Source: Takifugu bimaculatus | Taxonomy: Eukaryota; Chordata; Actinopteri; Tetraodontiformes; Tetraodontidae | Length of the DNA stretch: 64,000 nt | Direction of reading: 5' to 3' | Assembly (NCBI GenBank): GCA_004026145.2 | Contig: SWLE01000651.1 | Coordinates: forward strand, 61,598-125,597 | In this document: positions 58,157 through 64,000 of the stretch, in pieces | How the letters are laid out: every line of letters starts with the position of its first letter | Numbering within the stretch: position 1 is the first letter of the stretch | Program-made: the position numbers and the translations under genes | The notes under the pieces: generated by a model | Told to the model about the DNA's origin: nothing | The model's input: only the letters and a program-made list of their open reading frames with translations | Database searches by the model: none

Positions 58157-58892
58157 GGGTCCAAACACGTGATTCACTGACACCGCCTTCGGACAGTTTG
58201 GAATTTTAGCGCATAAACTCCTGATAACCGGATTTAAAATGATCAATTTCTAGCAACATAATTTGTGTCTTGGTCTCGTGGGACGTGCTCTTTCTTCTTG
58301 TATTCTTGACAGACAGCAATGGTGTTTTATTGCTATTTTAGCAACAAAACTGTTTTGGACTCATTTTAAGGCTACAACAAAAATAGTGAGACTTACCTTT
58401 GAGGAACAGTGATGTTATGCATGTTAAAAAGAAAACTGGAAGCAAAACAGAGGTGAAAACTTTCAAAAATGTCCGGTCAACACTTGCATGGAGGATGTGT
58501 CTTCCACCAAGTGTTTTTCCATCTGCATTGAAACAAACAAAATAACAAAAACTGAATAAAATAACAATAAAACCAAAACAATAAAACAATGTATATGGGT
58601 CTACTTTACTTTACATGGAAAGTATTGTAATATTTATTGTTGTAATAATCATATTTCATTTATTATAGACGTGTTACTATAAACAACATATGGATGATGG
58701 GAACTGTAGGTGACACTGTGTAATACTCCAGACTATCGTGCATAGAGGCACAGTGGAGCACTACAAGAGGGGTGATCTAAAAGAGCTCTGCAGTTTGGAT
58801 TTCATGTTCTCTGTCTCTAAAGCAAATTTTGTTGTAAGATTGACTTCATTTGGCTTTAAAAGCTGCTGTTGTTATTCTCTCTCTCCGTTACC

Positions 58893-58895
<3 letters not shown>

Positions 58896-58957
<62 letters not shown>

Positions 58958-58985
58958 TGTGTGTCTGTGTGTGTGTGTGTGTGTG
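58896..58985. repeat. Long (GT)n microsatellite, unit A''
   Basis: A GT array with two CT interruptions is joined to the pseudo-alpha2 fragment. Its length and interruptions differ from the copy at 49.07 kb. Confidence 0.95.
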
Positions 58986-59356
58986 TTCTTTTCTCAACTT
59001 CTCTTAATTTGATCTGACGGATCGTTTCTGGACACAGTTGTTGGGGTCCAGGGTTGTGCCTGGTCTTCCCTCCAGGGGGCGTGAGGAGCTCAATTTGCGC
59101 TGCAGGCAGGCGCACCTGTGGGCAATTAACATCTGGCCACCTACTTAAGGAGGGAGCGCCTTCCCATCAGGGCCGGAGGGTTGTGGTGCTTTGCGGAGTG
59201 TTGCCCCGAGTGTTGCGTTGTTGGTGTGGCTTCGTTGCTTTGCTTGGCCTGTCTTCCCTGCACATTTAAGGTCTTCACGCCACCTGCTGGACCTGAGAAG
59301 TGCAGAACCGGTCTCCTGAGGTCTCTGCAGTCCAGGGGGACTGGTTCTGTTTGAGG

Positions 59357-62300
59357 TAGTGGTGGGCAAGTGAAGCCTCATGAAGCACCGAGCTTTCCTA
59401 CTAACAATTGTGTCGAAAAACTTTAAAAAGCCTCGAGACTTCAGTGATGGTGACATCTGGTGGACAACTGAAGCCATAGCAACCTCCATAGAGCACGACT
59501 GAAGCACTGGCACTGTTTCAATCCCATGACGCCAATAAAAGTTTCATCGTGTGGTCATCCAGGAGTTTTGTTCATTCATACCAAATAATGATTATAGTCA
59601 TTACAATAAAATAGGCAGACGCTCTCCTCCTTACTCTAATACACATTCAAGACTAACCCAAAGAATAAATGCAAATTATATTAAGGGTTCAGTGTTGGTT
59701 AAGGGTTTATTGAACACTGAGATTTATTTAAAAACTATACTCAAAGTCCCTAACAGGATTAGAGATCCTTCCTACTTTGCAAATGATCATGGTGTTTGAA
59801 TTCAGAAACATTGTTTTTCTGTGTGTGAAGTGTTTTTTAAGGAAAACCTTTAAAGATAATAGTTTGTCATTTGGGGGACTTGTATGTTTGATTTGGAATA
59901 ATTATTCACAGAAGCAGACAAGTTATTCCCTCTTCACATGTTTTTATTGAGAAATATCATTTTTCCTGCTGTTGCAGGCTTCAGTCTGCTCCTCTTCTGG
60001 CTGACCAGCTCCCCAGCTTGGAAATATCCTTTCACAGGGAACAGATGATGCTGGGATGCACAGATACTTGCATGCAAGTTTCCACAGCGTAGGATATAAA
60101 GGCTTTCGTGCCACCCAGTACTTCAAGGGATCTTGTCAGAATTTGTTCTTTCAAATATTTATGACACAGACAGTAAGACAATGATGACTGAATAAAAAAA
60201 TGATGTTTCAACAGTAATCAACATGCATACCTCTGGGTCTCCACTGCAGCGCTGGCAGATGTGCTGCTGAGACTCTACATACAGTGGGACCTCTACTTAC
60301 AAATTTTATTCCTTCCAGAAGTTGCTTCATAACCTAAAAATCACGTAAGTAGAGACACGTTTTCCATGTAAATGCCCTAATCCGTTCCAAGCCCCCAAAA
60401 ATCCGAACATAATTTTTTTTATAAATCATAAAAATGCATCAAAACATGTAACAAATACATGTTACAATTAGATCACCGCACAATAAATGTAGGAATTCAG
60501 TGCAAGGCTTCTCCAGGAACAAAATGAACTTTATTACAGGCTAATCTTACATTAGCCGTCATTACTAGCAACGAACGTTTACACATGTGGTAACACCGCC
60601 ATCTAATGGACAAACATACAAACACCCACAATAAATCCCGAAGAAGACACTGGGATACGCACAAACTGGTCCAGATTGACGTCCCTCCTGGCCAATGGGA
60701 TGACAGGAAGATGCTAGGCGATAGCCAATGGCAGAGCAGCTACAAGCAGTTTGTGTTCGCTAAACTCCGCGGTAGCGTATTTTTGACCTTTGTATCCTGA
60801 AATTTTCTTCATAACAAGAGGAAATATTTTCCCGTTGAGACGCTTCGTAACCTGAAAAATTTGCATGCAGAGACGTTCGTAAGTAGAGATCCCACTGTAG
60901 TTGTCCATTAAAGCCCACAAGTTGTAATTTTGTTCACTAGCACTGGCAGATGTTGTTGCAGTCTCCAGTGGCACATCTTCTGCCGGCCCACCAATAAGAC
61001 TGGCACACTCTCGTGTCAGCCTTTCTACAGCAGCCTGAGCATTGCTTTGATTAGTAAAGCCTCTTTAAATCGTGGATCCAAGATGGTTGCCACAGACAGG
61101 GAGTTCACCTTTTCCAAGCCACTGAATTTCTTCATTCAAATTATTTCTCAAATGGTTGGCAAGCGTGGCACCAATACAAGGAGCCATTTGGGCACACTCA
61201 GCAGAAATGGCATGTCTCAGCATTTTGGCTAAAGGAACTGCCTTTGACCCTGACACTCTCCTTTCCTTAGAACTTGCCACCATATTGTGAGCCCCACCAA
61301 TAACCATCCCACAGCCCTTTTTAGTGATTCCCCACTGTCATCAAATTTGCAATTGCATGTGAAATATTAGCTGCTGTGGTGGGCCAATACTGAACACCTA
61401 AAAGCACAGTAGCCAGATCTAGACTGACACATAATGTCAAGTGACACCAAGGTACGCGTCCATGTTGACTGATTCCACATGTCAGCACTCAAACTAACAG
61501 CTGAAGGTCTGCTTAATTTCTGCCAAGGCCTTCTCTTTGGCTACAGTGTACCTTGCTTCCACCATTGCCTTTACAGTTTTGCGGCTTGGAATGGAGAATG
61601 ATGGTCCAGGATTTTAATGAATTTTGGAACCCTTCATCCTCAATGATAGAAAAGGCTGACATCTTTAACGATCATGTCCACCAAGGCCTCATCCAGCTTC
61701 TGTTTTCTGGACACTGTGGGAGAATGGTTGCTATATGAATACGATACACAACATCTACATGAATAGACACACACATACATATATACAGTATATAGCACGT
61801 ATATATTTAGCTTCCTGTCAGGATTTCCAGTGTTGACAGGGTCGTGATTGTCGTCATGCCGAGCACGCAAGTGTCTCAGCATAGATGATGTGTTGTTGCT
61901 GTGAGACAACTCTTGTGTGCATTGCAAGCACCGCACCTACAAGCAATTGTAATTTTGAGACCCATTTACAAATTAAAAATACAATTTCAATCATGGAAAC
62001 ATAAATGTATGCTATGAACTGCATTATACCTTATTTGGTGCTATGAGATCAAAATGATCCCAAACTTTAGAACATCGCTTATTGGTGGTACTCGCCATGA
62101 AACTTGCCAAAATACTCTCACTCTCACTCTCCAAATCTCTATCCCCTCACAACCCAACGATTCTGAAGCATAATAATGCATCTTATATAGCTGGTATGCC
62201 ATCAAATCACTCAAATCTGTCGCACCTGTCCAGCTATCATCGCATCAGAATGCACTGAAGCTCCATGAGCCCCTGACACACACTGAAACACTGAGCCAAT

Positions 62301-62485
62301 GAAGGCTTCGAAACATTTTGAAGGCAATGAAGCGCGAAGTGAAACAGCGATGACAGTCGAAGCTTCAAACGTCATCGGTCACGTGACACTGGTGTTTTGA
62401 TACAAGCTCCCACAGTGTTCGAATCTCTCCGCTTCAGGAAGAGTGACACAAGCTCCGAAGCCTCGGTATCATTTGCCCATCACTC
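59357..62485 (-). mobile_element. hAT transposon, unit A''
   Basis: It has the same termini and GTTTGAGG duplications (59,349-59,356 and 62,486-62,493) and the same internal deletion as unit A' (at about 61,271). Many single-base indels distinguish it from unit A' beyond about 61.3 kb, which breaks the transposase frame further. Confidence 0.9.
60282..60897. mobile_element. TA-flanked MITE, unit A''
   Basis: 616 bp with the same CAGTGGGACC ends and TA duplications, at the same site in the hAT. Confidence 0.88.
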
Positions 62486-63799
62486 GTTTGAGGACTCAAA
62501 ACTGCTTCTGCTTCTGTCTTCTTTGAGTGTTTCCCCTGTCAATAAACTCATTTGGACATTTTACCACTGTGTTCTGGCCTGCTTCTCGGGTCCTGTTAAA
62601 ACCCAAAATCTAACAATTGTTCCTTGATGAAGTGTCCCAACAAATGGTTCTGAGCCTCACGGTTGTTCCACAAATCTTTAATCATTTCTGCAGGCGACAG
62701 ATGGACAGAACAGTGTCCCTGAAACCTGTTCAGCCAGTGTTCTGCCTAAACCTTCTACATTCAGAGGTTCTTCTGTGTGGATTCTCTTTGTATGAAAAGT
62801 ACTGGTGTTTCAGCAGGACATTACCGGTATGTAATGACAGAAAAAGACTAAAAATATGAGACCAAATATGTAACTAAACCTGGCCAAATTAAAGTTTGGG
62901 TTTTTTTCAAAATGGGGTAAAACACAAATGAACTAAAAGAGTCAGTGGTCATTTCATGAAACATCCTGGGGAGAACTTTCCAAACTGCACTGATAAAGCT
63001 GCATCCCAGGGGATTGGAAGCCCACAACCTTGTTGCTGTGATGAGACAATGTTAACCACCTCATCTAATCAGACATTCCCTCATGTAAATGAAAATGAAC
63101 ATTATCACACAAGCTCTTGTTTATTGCGGGAAGTAAAAACATACAATATTTACAAATGTTTAAGAGTTTCTATTGTTCTTTCCATTATTAATGATTTCAC
63201 ATATCAAGTTCTGCAAATTATTTTCCCAAACACTGTTAAACCATTTATCATTTTAAATAGAATATTAAGTGGACCTTATATTCTATTTCACATGAATTTG
63301 TTAAATTATTAAAAGAACAACTTCAGAGTTTTTCAGAAAACAGAAAATAAAGTCATCATACATTCAACAACATAAGATTTTTATAATGCCCAGTCGTTAA
63401 CCAGTTTTACATAAAATAAATAATGACGGCAAACAAAATAGAGGAGAGATGAAGAGTAAATAACACAAAAATAATGAAACCAGACAAGTGACAAGCATTA
63501 CGAGGTGTTTACCGGCAGTTTTGAAAAATGAGTGTTAAGCTCTGATTTAAGAAGTTCAAGATCATTACACTGAATTTAGGGTCAAAGTGCTAAAGTTTTC
63601 CATAGTTTGGCTTCTTGGCTTCTTAAAAAAGATGACAGTCAGTGAAGGTTAGACCCGTGTCAGCAGCATAAGTCTCAAAGCTCTGCTACTGGATGACAAC
63701 ACAGTCCAAATATTACAGCACATGTGACTTTGGATCCTCTGTTCAGGTCTACACGTTTCTATAGACGTGCCTTTCAGCATGAGAGTAAAACATCCTGGA

Positions 63800-63912
63800 T
63801 CATTGATGTCGTCTCTGCTCAAGTCCTCCATGGATAAAATCCATCTTCCCCCAGTGATTCTTCAATGGACTCATGAGAAAAGTTTCCTTCACCACTTTTT
63901 CCTCTCTTGTGA
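63800..63912 (-). pseudogene. MHC class I-like gene VI, tail exon only (gene runs off the window)
   Basis: The tail exon begins after a TAG acceptor at 63,912 and starts FTREEKV as in gene II. A one-base insertion then moves it to a longer frame (KETFLMSPLKNHWG, then a stop near 63,800) instead of MRKLFS. The transmembrane and alpha exons lie beyond 64,000. Given the many single-base indels nearby, the shift could be a sequence error rather than a real change. Confidence 0.55.
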
Positions 63913-64000
63913 CTATGAAGAAATAAAATGAAGGAACAATTAATAGATGCCGACAGGTGTATTTCACAAGAAACATCATTAACATTCTATTAATGCAGGC

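Larger units (their letters stand above)
59042..62615. repeat. Solo LTR in the pseudo-alpha2 exon, unit A''
   Basis: Boundaries TGGGGTCC and ATCTAACA are flanked by GTTGT and ATTGT. It is split by the hAT at 59,357. Confidence 0.8.
58397..62695 (-). pseudogene. MHC class I-like pseudogene, unit A''
   Basis: The transmembrane exon (58,397-58,522) is in frame here, unlike in unit A'. Alpha3 is absent, the alpha2 donor is replaced by GT repeats, and alpha2 is split by the LTR/hAT nest and resumes at 62,616. The structure is the same as unit A' at an offset of about 9.83 kb. Confidence 0.83.
55830..63110. repeat. Segmental duplication, right copy
   Basis: This is the counterpart of 46,000-53,270. 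The first 5 kb differs by few substitutions and GT-repeat length. Single-base indels become frequent in the last part. Confidence 0.88.

Noticed and set aside
1..64000. CRISPR arrays, tRNA or rRNA genes, bacterial operons
   Set aside because: None seen. The direct repeats present are microsatellites, LTRs and segmental duplications.

Overview
The window is eukaryotic and almost certainly from a teleost fish. It has intron-rich MHC class I-like genes with GT-AG splice sites, dense (GT)n microsatellites, and typical fish transposable elements: a chromodomain Ty3/Gypsy element, a class I-type endogenous retrovirus, ZBED-type hAT transposons, an I/Nimb-like LINE and an L2/Maui-like LINE end. No bacterial operon, CRISPR array, tRNA or rRNA gene was seen. 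Species and MHC lineage cannot be fixed from sequence alone.

Layout. 1-2,456: a compact, internally deleted chromovirus on the minus strand with both LTR edges and a self-priming signature. 2,457-9,552: a degraded endogenous retrovirus on the plus strand (gag, a protease remnant fused to a domain with paired HVTL motifs, RT, RNase H, integrase, an env stub and one 3' LTR) that sits in a hAT transposon. 9,553-15,350: hAT fragments, a 0.95-kb solo LTR and a LINE. 15,640-64,000: a tandem array of minus-strand MHC class I-like genes.

Five complete class I-like genes can be assembled exon by exon with consistent phase-1 junctions: 16,173-19,491, 25,747-28,942, 33,252-37,136, 45,173-48,086 and 54,490-57,916. 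The predicted proteins are 330, 319, 359, 341 and 319 residues. Each has a signal peptide, alpha1 (237 bp), alpha2 (261 bp), alpha3 Ig-like (261 bp), a transmembrane exon and a cytoplasmic exon. The ectodomain exons are nearly interchangeable between genes, while the transmembrane and tail exons differ. A sixth gene enters at the right edge, and an orphan leader exon lies near 31.8 kb. Between genes lie three copies of a pseudogene that lacks alpha3. Its alpha2 exon is split by a solo LTR, which is split by a hAT element, which is split by a TA-flanked MITE.

How it fits together. The array grew by segmental duplication: 46.0-53.3 kb and 55.8-63.1 kb are the same segment at an offset of about 9.83 kb, and 15.6-25 kb is an older version. 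Exchange near alpha3 then gave different genes different membrane anchors. Four of the genes keep a promoter block (inverted CCAAT box about 20 bp from a TGACGTCA-like X2/CRE site) resembling the S-X-Y module of MHC promoters. The products are probably non-classical cell-surface class I molecules. The strongest candidate for an undescribed system is the paired-HVTL (2H phosphoesterase-like) domain between protease and RT in the endogenous retrovirus.
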